Positions 37,163-49,501 are shown, counted from the stretch's first letter. The stretch: 64,000 nucleotides of DNA from Chamaecrista fasciculata (GCA_003254925.1 QANZ01034120.1:70699-134698), one strand, 5' to 3'. Program-made: numbers and translations. The notes: a model not told the origin generated them from the letters alone.

Positions 37163-37901
37163 CTAGGGGCTTTGCGTGCTATAACGGGCACACAAATATT
37201 AGGGATCAAAATAAAATTGATAGTAAACATTATGGACCCAAGTGAGGTTTTAGCCTTAAAAAAATAAACTTCGGTATTTCTCACATTATAGAGAAAGATA
37301 AAAAGAAGGACCACCAGAAAGGGGCACATCTCACGTTCTCAATCCACTTTTCTAGTATTTTATTTAATTTATAATTATAATATGAACAATTATGTATTTT
37401 TTATTGGTTAATTAAAATTTAGCCTAAAGTTAAAAAAGAAAGACAACTAGAAAAGGGTGGAGCCATATTATAATTTATAATTATAATATGAACAATTATG
37501 TATTTTTTATTGGTTAATTAAAATTTAGCCTAAAGTTAAAAAAGAAAGACAACTAGAAAAGGGTGGAGCCATATTATAATTTATAATTATAATATGAACA
37601 ATTATGTATTTTTTATTGGTTAATTAAAATTTAGCCTAAAGTTAAAAAAGAAAGACAACTAGAAAAGGGTGGAGCCATATTATAATTTATAATTATAATA
37701 TGAACAATTATGTATTTTTTATTGGTTAATTAAAATTTAGCCTAAAGTTAAAAAAGAAAGACAACTAGAAAAGGGTGGAGCCATATTATAATTTATAATT
37801 ATAATATGAACAATTATGTATTTTTTATTGGTTAATTAAAATTTAGCCTAAAGTTAAAAAAGAAAGACAACTAGAAAAGGGTGGAGCCATATAATATAAG
37901 A
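37163..37901 (-). mobile_element. Helitron derivative expanded by an internal tandem array, 739 bp
   Basis: On the minus strand it starts TC after A (TCTTATATTATATGGCTCC) and ends CTAG before T, with a worn hairpin before the CTAG. The ends match the 181-bp Helitron at 16821-17001, but the interior contains five copies of a 106-bp unit that includes most of the 5' end. It is related by descent to the other family members in this window. Confidence 0.75.
37366..37893. repeat. Tandem array, 5 copies of a 106-bp unit
   Basis: The marker AGCCTAAAGT recurs at 37421, 37527, 37633, 37739 and 37845, exactly 106 bases apart, and the copies appear identical by eye. Each unit contains GGGTGGAGCCATAT, the Helitron 5'-end motif on the opposite strand. 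The identity implies a very recent expansion. Confidence 0.9.
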
Positions 37902-38780
37902 TTATATTATTATACATATTAATATTAATATAAAATATATTTTCCTGCACACTCTGTGCTGTAATTTACCGCCATTTATTCCCAATACTGTACTCATGTA
38001 CTGAATGTCTAAATCCAAACTTTTTCAACTCCTTTGACAAGTAACGCCATAACCCCATTTCCACCTACAATCTCTGCTCAGGCGGCCTCATATTAAAACG
38101 GAATGACAAAGAATGCCACACTCTTTGCTTCTTCAAGGTTTGTGACTCATGATTTTCTCTTACTTTCTTGTTTTCATTTATGGACTAAATATATAGAGTA
38201 TAGACTGATCTCTAAAAAATACACGGATTAATCATTTAATTTTAAAATTTTCTTAAATGAATAAATTGTATTATTGACTTTTATATTATCTTTTATCAAT
38301 CAATTTATATATTTACTCATATTTTTTCAACTTGGGCCTTTTTTAAGCCCAACGCTTTACTATTTTCATTGGGAAAAGGGTAACTGGCCCGGCCCAAGAT
38401 CCACGACTGGTGAAAGTGAGTTAGACTAAATAAAAAAGAGGTCTACCAAAAAAAAAAAGAGAACCCATCGCTTGCTCTATATAGTAAAAGGCTGAAACGC
38501 ATCTAATATGGAAGATGGGCCTGTAAAAGAAAGTATTATATTAGGCTATGCTATACAATAATTGTGTTCTAACTAAAAATAAGACATATGATAATTGTGT
38601 TTGGTACAATAGCAAGCCATTTGTACCATAAATTGAAGTACCTAAGTTTAAATCCTATAATTGACGAAGGACTTTAATTAATTGTTACATTTTTTATTCG
38701 AATTAGCATTCGCCTAAATTATTACACGGATAGGTGAATGAAATTTATGATCAAACAAAAAAAAAATCAACAAAGGAAAG
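37902..38780. other. Intergenic
   Basis: AT-rich with nothing that supports a gene. Confidence 0.5.
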
Positions 38781-39383
38781 TGATAAACTAGAAAATGGAC
38801 AAGCTTACCTAGTTCAACAAATGAGGGTTGCGAGAGCAATTGGATCGTCCAAGTATCTGCAAGAACTTCACAGGGGGGCCCTGCAAAGAATACTCCGACG
38901 CTCAAGTTAGTGTATGAGAGATATGAGAGTAAAAGAATTCTGAAAGGTGAGAAGTAGCTAACCTTAGTCTGCTGGGTTGAGCTCTATTTATAGAGCAAGG
39001 GGAGAGTGGTGGCCAGCGCGCGGGGCGCACTACGTAGTCAGGCACGATCTCCACCAACGGGAGTGGTGGAGACCGAGATTTGCGGGACAAGGCAATCGTG
39101 GGTGATTGCGTGTCGCGCTACTGGGTAGCGCCAAAAGACTGGAGAACGTGGGTATGACCAAGCCCGTGGCCCACGATCTCCTCCAGCGAGGATTGCGGAA
39201 CAATGCAGTCATGGGTGACTACATGTTAATCTGGAGGCGCGCGCCATGACCCTGGATGGATCACGACCGCCCTAAGTGTGCAAATGGCACTTGATTAGCT
39301 CGTGTGCGCCTTGCAAGGTGTGGAGGTGAGAAGAGGCCAGGTTCGAAGGCCGTTTAGGCATACACCCAAATAGTGATGTATCA
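38781..39383 (-). mobile_element. Solo LTR of a retrotransposon, 603 bp
   Basis: The termini are TGATA and TATCA, the 5-bp inverted ends of an LTR. Near-identical pentamers flank it (GAAAG at 38776-38780, GGAAG at 39384-39388). On the minus strand there is a promoter TATA (CTATAAATAGAG near 38985) and, after it, the CTTGAGCGTCGGAGT motif typical of plant LTR U5 regions. GC is far above the surroundings. No internal retrotransposon domain adjoins it, so it looks like a solo LTR left by recombination. Confidence 0.75.
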
Positions 39384-40678
39384 GGAAGGAATCCGAATTT
39401 TTAGGAAGTGGAATTCAAAGAGAAACTCATCTTAATTTGGGAAATTCATATTAGAGTATGTAGATATATGGTTGGATGAAAGGAAAACCAAAAGAGGAAT
39501 TGATGGAGAAAAGCGAAAGCACTGAGATTATATATGGTGGAGGGGACATGCCCAGAATAGTGTATGGATGTCATGTTGGCAACATAAGAGAAATGATTGA
39601 AAAGTTGTCTGCAGTTAGATAGGTCGATCGATGAATATGGAAGATTAAGAAGTGAAGCTCGTGCAAGAGTTGTCTCAATTCCAAACTTCCATTTTGCTTC
39701 CGCTTCATGTCTCTTTTTTCTTTTAGTGCTGGACCATTTTGTTTTCTTAAAACTGTTTGCTATATATATATATATCACTCTTGTATCTAGCTCAGATTAA
39801 TTTTTTATTTACCTAGTTTAATGTGTAAGTGCATGTGTGTGTTTATAACTTCATATATATACATGTTGAGAGAGGGAGAGATCGAGAGAGATTATAGTTT
39901 TTGGTTTTACACTTACGATTACATAGTTGTTGCAAATAATATTGGAAAATCAGTAATTAAATTGTTAATATAAAATATAAAAGTTATGATATCGATAATC
40001 AATTAAAAAAATAAATTAATTATGAATATATCGAATTTTTAATTTTAGTTTTTGGAATATATTTAAAAGTTGATATATGATGAAGTATTTATCTGAGCAG
40101 CGAGTGGCACCTTCTTGTCCTTCCTTTCTTCCTATCATTTTGAGGAGTCATTTAAATAGAAGTTAATCTAGACAATTTCTAACAAAAAAATTAAACCTTA
40201 TATATCATGAAGCACGGGACACACGACATGGACACATCAATACATCAAGTTTTTAAAATTACATAACATGATACAGCACATATTTACATATATAAATAAT
40301 TAAAAATACATAAATTTTGATGAAAACTTTAAAAATTAGAATATCAATTCATAATATATGTTATATGTGTTATTATGAATGTCATGTGTCTTACACAGCG
40401 ACGCACCCTCAAAATAAAGTATTCATATAAATATATATATATAACCAATTAAAAGAGAAGGAAAATATTTATTTATTTATTTTGATGAGAACTGAGAAGG
40501 AATAATAGGAGGAGGGAGAACAGGCTGGGATAAAGTAAAGTTGAGAGTACTGGAGAAAGAAAGGGCCTCGAGATGGCAGTGGCGGAGTAGAGGGTGAAGA
40601 CACTTGGTACGTTGGAACCAATGAATAACGAACACGTGGCAAATTTGAAGTGTACGTGAAAAAGATAAGACATGTATA
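39384..40678. other. Intergenic
   Basis: AT-rich. The ORFs on either strand (for example 39446-39778) show no domain. Confidence 0.45.
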
Positions 40679-41003
40679 TCGATATTTATACTATATTATA
40701 TGACTCCACTCTTTTATGGTTAGTCAAAATTATTGAATTAAAAAATTAAAAAAAAATGAAGAAATCACCCACTTTCCTCTAGCCTATGTTTTCTCAAGTC
40801 TCACCTCATACAAGTTATTTTTTATTTTCATTAATATTTTAAGCTCTATAAAAAAAGGATAAATTACATTTTAGTACCCTATAGTTTGGTCATATTTCAC
40901 TTTAGTACCTAGTGATTTAAAAAGTGACACTTTAATATCATGTGATATTCTCTCTTAACAAATTATTTTAAATAATTTTATATTTTACGTACGTGTTATA
41001 CTA
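40679..41003 (+). mobile_element. Helitron with lost 3' end
   Basis: The 5' end (ACTATATTATATGACTCCAC) and the interior match the full element at 56163-56503, including the captured GGATAAATTACATTTTAGT segment. The 3' hairpin and CTAG are missing, and sequence quality falls at an N (41021) followed by a C run. Confidence 0.6.
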
Positions 41004-41216
41004 TACTATACAGATACAGCNCCCCCCACCTATCTTATCCTTTCAATTTTCTTTTGTATTTATAAATAAATCCAAACAGCTAATAAGCGTACTCATTTTT
41101 GTAGCTTCCTCTCAATAATCCCCATTCTTCTACTTGAAGCAATCGCCTCTTAATTGTTGTCTCCTACTTATCCCTAATCCCTCCTACATATATATATTGT
41201 TCTATTAGCTAGTATT

Positions 41217-41240
41217 ATGTCTATTTCATTTGTTGAGTGA
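41217..41240 (+). promoter_or_regulatory. Possible 7-codon uORF before the KNOX start
   Basis: An ATG at 41217 reads seven codons and stops at 41238-41240, 46 bases before the KNOX ATG. Its effect depends on where transcription starts, which is not visible here. Confidence 0.3.
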
Positions 41241-41286
41241 GTTTGGTTCTAGTTGGAGGATTTTGAATACAGATCAAGTAGCGACC

Positions 41287-44200
41287 ATGCCTATGGATGA
41301 TGATATTTGTTGTTGGTCGTCGGATTTGCGTGGTGGACCGGTGGTTCATAGTAATAACCATGAACCTGAACCGCACCAAGAAACCGGTTGGAAGGACACG
41401 ACGAAGCCGCTTCAGTTCTTCAAAACCCAAATCGCCAATCATCCTCTCTATCCTACTTTACTATCCGCTTACATCGACTGCCGAAAGGTCTTTCACTCTC
41501 AGTATTATTTATTATTTATTTTACACTTGGGTATAATATAATATTTTAATTTAATGTATTTCAAGGTTGGAGCTCCACCAGCACTGGCGTCCGTTCTTGA
41601 AGAAATAAATCGCGAAAACCACCTCATCAATATCATTGCTCCCCTTCAGATTGGGAATCATCCTCAACTTGACCATTTCATGGTATTCTCTCAATTCCAC
41701 ATCTATCTATCTATCTATTTGGGCGTTTCTTTCATTTTTACTTACCCTCCTAACTTATATTAACCTAGCTAGGAATTATTAAAAAAAAAAAAGAGTCTCA
41801 ACTCTCAATAATTAATGTTTGTGAATGGAATCTAGGAATCATACTGCCAACTTCTTCGTATATACAAAGAGGAGTTCTCCAGGCCCTTCCACGAGGCCAC
41901 CTTGTTTTTGACCAACATTCAATCACAACTCAGCAGCCTTTGTAAGGGAATCACATTCACAACCTCATCATCGGATTGTCGTTCCGGTAAATTATTTTAT
42001 TTATTTATTCATTTCTACTCGCTTTAACTTCTATACCCCGCTTCTTCGACTTTAAATTATTCTCTCTAATATTGCTGTGGTGATCTTTTTCGTTTGTTAT
42101 TATGATATTTTGCTAAACATGAATGGCCCTATATCTGTACGTTTGAAATACGCACAACATGTTTTGAACATTAATTAGAATCCTACCGATGAGGCCCATA
42201 TCATCGATGAGCAGTTGAGTTTGGGTTATCAGTTATAACACTCATTTGTTATGTGCAGTGTGGAACCCTGCAAGTGTTTCTCTTTAGGTACACACACATA
42301 TATACATGTATATATATATATATATATATGATCTCGTTCAATTTTCTATAGCTAGTAATCTGAAGAAAAAAAAAACACAGCACCTAATTAATTCAGTGCA
42401 TTGTTAACGGTGCCCCCTATACCAGTTAAAATAAACTAGTATGGTTAGTCTATGGTTTTTGTTCAAACTCCAAATACCCTGAGCTAATTAACCTGTCTCC
42501 AAAATTAAACTACCTAGCTACATGCTCTTTTCTTTTACTAGCTACTCTATCTAACTTGTTTTTTTTCATGGTTTTAATTCGTTTCCCTGACTATAGTGAG
42601 TGATGGAAAAACGTAGCTCTGGTTGCATGATGATTGTATTTTGGCACACGCATACATACATACATACTGTTGCTTGATATTTAAATAGTGTTAAGGTTGG
42701 AGTTGCTCATCTTGCTGAGTTTTATATAATGGAAAATATATATATACATATATATGTTTGGACTTCGAAAAGGCAATGATCAGCATTTTTTTTTGTTTAT
42801 AAATAAACCTTAAATATCGATACACTTCCTCTTTCAATTCATAACTACTAAAAGAGGCAAGTTGTATCTTGGTTGAAAACGAAAGGGACAGGTGGAAAGA
42901 GCTAAATGTTTAGTGGGGGACCATTTTAATCCATTGTCATGAGGATCAAGGAGTTAAAAGTCACAAGTCTAGTACCCCCAAAAAAAAAATATCACAAGTC
43001 TGACTGGTTTGGCGTCTAGTGATTGGGAAATATTATTTATATATTTTCATTTGAGGGCTCCAAATTCATTATGAAAGTTCCTCAAATTTTGTCCCACAGT
43101 TATATTTGGCTCCCCTTTCTTATTGTCCCAAATTGTAATGCTAACTGCTTTTAATGATCAAATATAATTAACTAGCATTAATGTGTATATATATATCCTT
43201 AATTATGTACATTTAATTGGCAGATGATGTAGGAGTGAGTTCTGGGGAGGAGTACAGTTGTGGCGAGGTGGAAGCAGTATTTGAAGGTGGTAGTGTATCT
43301 TGTGGTAATAATACTTGTCAAGGTGATAAAGAGATTAAAGAAATGCTTCTTCGAAAGTACAGTGGATATGTTGGCAGTCTGAGAAAGGAATTTCTAAAGA
43401 GAAGGAAAAAGGGCAAGCTACCAAAGGATGCAAGAATGACACTACTTAACTGGTGGAACACTCACTCCAGATGGCCCTATCCTACGGTAATGTCGATCTT
43501 TAATTTATCTCAAGTTATAAAATTTTAATACTGTAGAAAGGCCTAACTCACCCCAAAAGAGCTCTCATGGGGAGAGGATTGCCTCATTATATATAATGTT
43601 AGAAAGCCTTTTAACCAAGCAATGTGGGACTTCAACTCGAGCGTGAAGCTAATGGGTGGGTTATTCCCAGGGCAGCCCACAGTAAGGCTCATCCATCCCA
43701 CATGCCCAAACTAGATTCTGATACCATGTAGAAATGCTTAACTCACCCCAAAAGAGCTCTCAAGGGAAGAGGATTGCCTCATTATATATAGAGTTAGAAA
43801 GCCTTTTAACCAAGCAATGTGGGACTTCAACAAATACAATATAGTATATAACTATATATGCCTGAGCTGAAGAAAGTAAAACATAATTCAAATTCAGATA
43901 GGTTTCTAATTAACCTACAATGTTATACGTTGTTATGAATACTACTTTTTCTTGATTTATCTCTATTTAAACCCACTTGATATTTAATTTGTGCATCTAT
44001 AATTTCATTTAATCGTATAGCCAGCTGGGAGAAGAAAGAAAAAGGGTTGGGTTAATGAGTTGGATACATGGGCATTTGATTTGGTAGAGGCTTGCACTCT
44101 GTGTAGCTCAGATCCGAGATTTTTTGTTGTGAATTTTCAATTAGAATATCGATTTGTGACTGAGACACAGAGTCATACTAGAAATTGTTTATAGTATATA

Positions 44201-44499
44201 ACACACTTTATATATATAACACTCCTATGTTTATGGTGCCTGTAAGATAAGAGTAAAATAATGAGTTAAATGATGAATGATGATGAGATGGATGGATGCA
44301 GGAGGAGGAAAAATTGAAGCTATCAGAAAAAAGTGGACTGAATCAAAAGCAGATAAATAATTGGTTTATCAATCAGAGGAAACGGCATTGGAAACCATCT
44401 GAAGATATCAGATTTGGCATCATGGAGGGTGTAAATGAAGGAGGCCCTATCTTCTTTGATTCTGGAGTTCCACCTAAACCTCAATCTCATCATCATTAA
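41287..44499 (+). CDS. Class I KNOX homeobox protein (KNAT2/KNAT6-like)
   Basis: Five exons: 41287-41487, 41566-41682, 41836-41986, 43224-43486, 44302-44499; 930 nt, 309 residues. KNOX1 spans residues about 45-85 ([24 protein letters not shown]) and KNOX2 about 100-150 ([17 protein letters not shown]). An acidic/Ser linker follows, then an ELK-type region (193-214), and a TALE homeodomain with the extra PYP loop (241-243) and recognition helix [10 protein letters not shown] (265-274). The five-exon layout with a long third intron is that of class I KNOX genes, which keep shoot meristem cells undifferentiated and bind DNA with BELL partners. Oddities: the ELK signature reads EIK, and ELK/homeodomain positions differ from typical members, so this may be a fast-evolving paralogue. 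Intron 4 carries a TRIM element. Confidence 0.93.
43532..43832 (-). mobile_element. Complete TRIM retrotransposon in KNOX intron 4, 301 bp
   Basis: Two 106-bp LTRs (43532-43637 and 43727-43832) differ at about seven positions. On the minus strand the first LTR runs TGTTGAAG...TTTCTACA and is followed at once by TGGTATCAGAATC, the primer-binding site for initiator-methionine tRNA. The flanks are identical: AATAC at 43527-43531 and 43833-43837. The 89-bp interior cannot encode anything, the definition of a terminal-repeat retrotransposon in miniature. Confidence 0.9.
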
Positions 44500-45763
44500 A
44501 TATTTCTCCTACATATTTCGATTCTGGAGGCCCTTCTCTCAGATCACATCACACATATAATTTCCATACTCTCTCTCTCTATTTATAAATACACATGCAC
44601 ATGTATTAGCTAATAGCTAGGTTCTTTTCAATTGGCTTATATATATATATATACTTATATTGTTTTAGTAGTATATGTACGTATTTATCATGGATATTGT
44701 TCCTCCCGTATCTATTTCAGCTTCCTTATAGAATATTAATTGTTTTAAAGAACTTGGACATTGTTATGGCTAATCAATTATCAAAGCCAAACTAAGGTAT
44801 ATATATATACTAGCTGTTATTAAGGCGCCATGCATGCGTGCATTTTTACTCGTCATTTGTCCCAATCCAATGTAAATCATTTGTCCTAAAAATTAATATT
44901 AACGGATTAAAATGTAAATTAGATTTTTAAGAATTTAGTTGTCTGTATTTTTTTAATATGTAAGATAATTTGTACGACAATTGGCTCATGTGAGCATCAA
45001 CCAAAATGACTTTGGCACAATACACCGACAAACCCATATGGGAATGGGAAGCATAAAAAGGCAGTATGTGAAACTATATAGTGAAAATTCGTGGGGCGGC
45101 GTATGATTGTGTTGTGTTTCGTTCGTTAACCCCTTCACATCCACATCCTCACCTTGTTCATTTCTAACATTACTTTGCTTTCGTCTTGTCAATGTTTAGG
45201 TTCATCAACTTTTCAGATTAATGGGATAAAATGTTTATATTGACAAAAATTGAGAAAGTTATAGCTAGTTTAAGCCCCTATAACTTGGATAGGCATGAAA
45301 GGGCCCAATACTGTTTGAGAATTTTGGGGGCTCTATCAGGTAGTTTTTCAAGATTATAAAATTAAAAAGTTAATAGGCTTAGGGCCTGTTTGGGTGGCCA
45401 TTATCTTGTCATTATAATTTCATTATCCTCATTCTCATTACATAACTTAAGTTATACTGCTATATGGGTGTTTGTTTTCCAATTATAAAGTCATTACAAA
45501 AATATCACTTCATTACAAACTCATTTCATTACATATTTCATATCCAATTACTAACATACCCCTACAAATATAAAAAAACTATTTAGCAAAATAGTAATTT
45601 TCAATACCCTCATTTATTACACTTACGACTTTCTCTCTCCACTCATCATTTTTTCTTTTTTCTTCCTCTTTTTCTTATTCACCCCCCTCTCTCTCTCACA
45701 TATATATTTTATAATTATAATATATATATACATTTCGGCCAAATATATATANAATAATGCCGA
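44500..45763. other. KNOX 3' flank, intergenic
   Basis: AT-rich, with AT microsatellites near 44640 and 45720 and a phrase near 45390 (GGGCCTGTTTGGGTGGCC) that is common at the ends of plant DNA transposons. No gene is visible. Confidence 0.45.
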
Positions 45764-46319
45764 TGATATAAGATTTTGTGTTGAAGCTGTTACTTTGGTC
45801 AAAGCCTCAAAGGTTACCGGCAAGATAATGACCACACAGGGTGACCCTGCGATTCACTCTGATGCTTAAGTTAGTAAGGGTTATGAGCTCAATAACGTCA
45901 ATTGACTGAGTAGAGAGCGTACCTTTTTCCAGTGTGAAGTGTTAACCTTTTATACTGGCTGAGGTCAATCTGCTGTGATTTTGCCATAAATGCCTGGATG
46001 CTTGATTGTCATCCTAGCTGATCTGATTGTGATCCTTGGCTCCCACGTAATTTTCTTTTCTGTGAAAGGTGCCTTAATGACCAGGGCGCTATCAAGGGGA
46101 AGGATCTCTGATGGATTTGTCATGATTGACAGCGGATCTTGAGCAATCCTTGATTGACTTCTGATCGATTCAGGGAATGTTTCCTTATTTGTTGGTGCGT
46201 GGACGCCCATGCCCCTCATGACTGTGGGCGTCTTTGGTTGTGCGAGATGTAGGGCGTTCACACCCATGTGACCCATCTGGTGGGTTCGTGACTTGCTGGA
46301 TTAAGGACATGTTCTATCA
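45764..46319 (-). mobile_element. Second LTR-like sequence, about 556 bp
   Basis: Inverted ends TGATA...TATCA as in the LTR at 38781, a minus-strand TATA (CAGTATAAAAGG) near 45953, and the downstream motif ACTTAAGCATCAGAGTG, equivalent to the U5 motif of the other LTR. Target duplications are not recognisable, and an N lies 12 bases outside the left end, so that edge is uncertain. Confidence 0.55.
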
Positions 46320-46630
46320 TTTGAGCCTCTTAATTATTGGGCCTATTATCATGAAGATTCAACACAGAAGAAAGGAGGCATATGCATCGCCAGGTACATC
46401 TGATAATTATGAAGCTTCTTATGACTTCGCGGCTTATATGTATAATATCCAGTTTCACTAAACCAACCCTACGCAGAGATGATTGGCCCAAAAATAAAAA
46501 TTATATGAAAGGAATTTTCTCGAAGCAAAATGGGCCTTGTACTCGGCATGCGTCACTAACATATTTGTGACTAGCTAATATATTTCAATTAATAAGTAGG
46601 ATCTTTTGTTTCAATCAAAAAGAAAAGAAG
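46320..46630. other. Intergenic
   Basis: Nothing gene-like. The two ORFs at 46234-46570 overlap the LTR end and have no domain. Confidence 0.4.
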
Positions 46631-47021
46631 GGTAAATTGCAGTTTGGTACCCTGTAGTTAGGGGCAGTTCCACTTTGGTACCCTGAAAGAAAAATTTTTG
46701 CAGTTTGGTGCCCCGTGGTTTGCTCCATTAGCGAATTGGTCCCCTGTGCTTTATTTCCGTTAGGATTTAACGGCAAATGTGATTGTGACCACGTTAAAAT
46801 GTCAAAAACCTCCCAACAAATCTTCTCTTATGCGTTTAAGTCCTTTCCCTTTACTAAAAGGGATTAAAACATAAAGAAAACATAAACTAAAGAGTACATT
46901 ATGTAATTTTACTGTTGAGTTGAAATTAATTATAAAAGGGTCTTTAGAATTCTAATATTACAGAATTTTCTCCTTTTCATAAGATTTCTTTTGAATAGGT
47001 CCTAATTTAATTACACTTTAA
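46631..47021. repeat. Left part of a palindromic TIR repeat, cut by the gap
   Basis: Begins GGGTAAATTGCAGTTTGGTA and continues with GTGCCCC and GGTCCCCTGTGC phrases, a dispersed plant repeat whose mirror half would be expected inside the gap. Confidence 0.5.
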
Positions 47022-47574
47022 NNNNNNNNNNNNNNNNNNNNNNNNNNNNNNNNNNNNNNNNNNNNNNNNNNNNNNNNNNNNNNNNNNNNNNNNNNNNNNN
47101 NNNNNNNNNNNNNNNNNNNNNNNNNNNNNNNNNNNNNNNNNNNNNNNNNNNNNNNNNNNNNNNNNNNNNNNNNNNNNNNNNNNNNNNNNNNNNNNNNNNN
47201 NNNNNNNNNNNNNNNNNNNNNNNNNNNNNNNNNNNNNNNNNNNNNNNNNNNNNNNNNNNNNNNNNNNNNNNNNNNNNNNNNNNNNNNNNNNNNNNNNNNN
47301 NNNNNNNNNNNNNNNNNNNNNNNNNNNNNNNNNNNNNNNNNNNNNNNNNNNNNNNNNNNNNNNNNNNNNNNNNNNNNNNNNNNNNNNNNNNNNNNNNNNN
47401 NNNNNNNNNNNNNNNNNNNNNNNNNNNNNNNNNNNNNNNNNNNNNNNNNNNNNNNNNNNNNNNNNNNNNNNNNNNNNNNNNNNNNNNNNNNNNNNNNNNN
47501 NNNNNNNNNNNNNNNNNNNNNNNNNNNNNNNNNNNNNNNNNNNNNNNNNNNNNNNNNNNNNNNNNNNNNNNNNN
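47022..47574. other. Assembly gap (553 N)
   Basis: An unresolved run. Single N characters also occur at 18614, 35381, 41021, 45752, 49459 and 58954; several mark contig joins or homopolymers. Confidence 0.98.
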
Positions 47575-48904
47575 AAATAAATAAATTAAAAATAATAAAA
47601 AAAACTTATATATGATAAAATTTTAATTCAAATATTCATGATTAGGTTACAAAATACAATTATAACATTAATATATTAATACAATTTTCATAAATTAACA
47701 TGAATTAATATAGAGATAATCAATTTTCATAATGTTCAACAATATAATATCATCAAGTGACATTTTATGATCACTTTCTCTATCAAATTTTGGTTCATAA
47801 TCAACATTCTCTAATATTTGACCCATAATTATAAAAAAAAAAAAAAAACCAGGACCGGTTCAACCGGTTTGCCTCCAGTTCAGGCTGGTTTCACCGGTTT
47901 TTGGCCGGTTCACTGCCTGACCGGTTATTAAAACGACTCGGACCGGCCTAATGACCGGTTCCCGGTTCAACCGGTCCGATCCAGTTTTAATAACTATGAT
48001 TAAAACCGTATATAAGGAGGTTGGTATCATAAATAATTAGTGACATTATATATTTAAGGCTCAAGGTACACCAATTGCAAGTTGCAACGTTATGTACCTG
48101 TGCGTAATTAATAGCCAATCGATCTTTTGACATCGTTGGGGTACAGACAATATATATTATACTAACAAGAATCCATCTTTGAAGTTTGAAGTTAATTTGA
48201 ACTAAGCACAGAGATGAAGCTAAGCACCTAGGAATTGTATCTGCTAAACAAAGTGATTAAAAATATAATACTCAATTTTTAAACAGCAAATAATTAAGCT
48301 ACAAGATAATCTATCATTTTCTTTTGGTAAACCCAAAGGGCATATAAATCATCACAGTACTCAATAAAAATCCGGTGCCCCTTTAATTTCCATATATAAT
48401 ATATATCTATATCTATATTATATTATATATTTAAGACTCTCTCTAATAGTCGGTAATATAAAACTATAATCTAAAATAAATATTTATAAAAAATATTTTC
48501 AAATATATATAAAAAACAAAACAAAAAAATAACTTTCCATGTAACTTATATTCTTCGTAAATTTGATGTTCTTTTATTTTTACTTTTCAATTATTTTTAA
48601 TAATTTTAAATTATAAAATAAATTTTACATTATATTATTTTTAATTATTTTTGTTATTTAAAAATAAATAAATTTAAATTATTATTATTTTTATTATAAT
48701 TTTAGATAAATATTTATGTGCGTGCAAAACTCCTATTATATATATTGGTTTGGAATTGATATCGTTGGCCTGCTTCGTTTCCATAAATCATTAATTCATC
48801 TAAATATACGACGCCGATATAATAAAGTACAGTGAATTTTACACCGAAGATAACATAATTAATAATGATCAAGTAGAAGACAAATTGAAGATAAGAAAAT
48901 AAGA
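47575..48904. other. Intergenic, very AT-rich, with a CCGGTT repeat at 47861-47995
   Basis: The block at 47861-47995 repeats the ACCGGTTCAACCGGTT phrase many times on both strands and is related to the motifs near 16600-17240. Everything else is low-complexity AT sequence. No gene. Confidence 0.5.
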
Positions 48905-49432
48905 AGGGCAAAAGTACATATTTCATCCCCAAACTTTACATTTGTTGTCAATTTTGTTCCCAATCTTTTTTTACTATCAATTTCGTCCCCAAACTTTACA
49001 CATGCTGTCAATTTCGTCCCCAATAATTTTTTTTTGTCAATTTCGTCTATAATTTTTCACATTTTGGTCAATTTTATCCTTTACTCTTACTTTAGCCAAA
49101 TATTGACGACAAAATCTATATGGCTAACGATATATAATGTAAAGTTGATAGAAAAAGAAACTCAAATCCTAACTTAGATTAAAAAACAGGGATGTAGTCT
49201 GTCGTTAATTTATTAAAAGAAGTTAGTCAAAGGATAAAATTGACGAAAATCTGAAAGATCGAGGACGAAATTGACAGTTGATGTAAAGTTTGGGGACGAA
49301 TTGACAGCAAAAAAAGATTGGGGATGAAATTAACAGTTGGAGTAAAGTTTGGGGACGAAGTTGACAGCAATAAAAATTTTGGGACGAAATTGACAGTTGG
49401 TGTAAAATTTGGGGATAAAATTGGTACTTTTG
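48905..49432. repeat. Palindromic TIR repeat (GGGGACGAAATTGACAG family)
   Basis: The left half consists of CCCCAAACTTTACA and GTCAATTTCGTCC phrases; the right half is their inverse (GGGGACGAAATTGACAGT), with ends GGGCAAAAGTAC and, inverted, GCAAAAGTACC. The shape is that of the Mutator-like MITEs elsewhere in the window, but from a different family. Confidence 0.6.
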
Positions 49433-49459
49433 CAAAAAAAAAAAAAAAAAAAAAAAAAN

Positions 49460-49501
<42 letters not shown>
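49433..49501. repeat. Poly(A) tract of about 69 bases with one N
   Basis: A pure A run abutting the repeat at 48905-49432. Its length is unreliable in any assembly. The lysine-rich ORF through it is an artefact. Confidence 0.85.

Noticed and set aside
37366..37893. CRISPR-like regular spacing of repeats
   Set aside because: The units are contiguous 106-bp tandem copies with no unique spacers, in a plant nuclear genome.
43714..43726. Possible tRNA fragment (GATTCTGATACCA)
   Set aside because: It is the reverse of a retrotransposon primer-binding site next to an LTR; no cloverleaf surrounds it.
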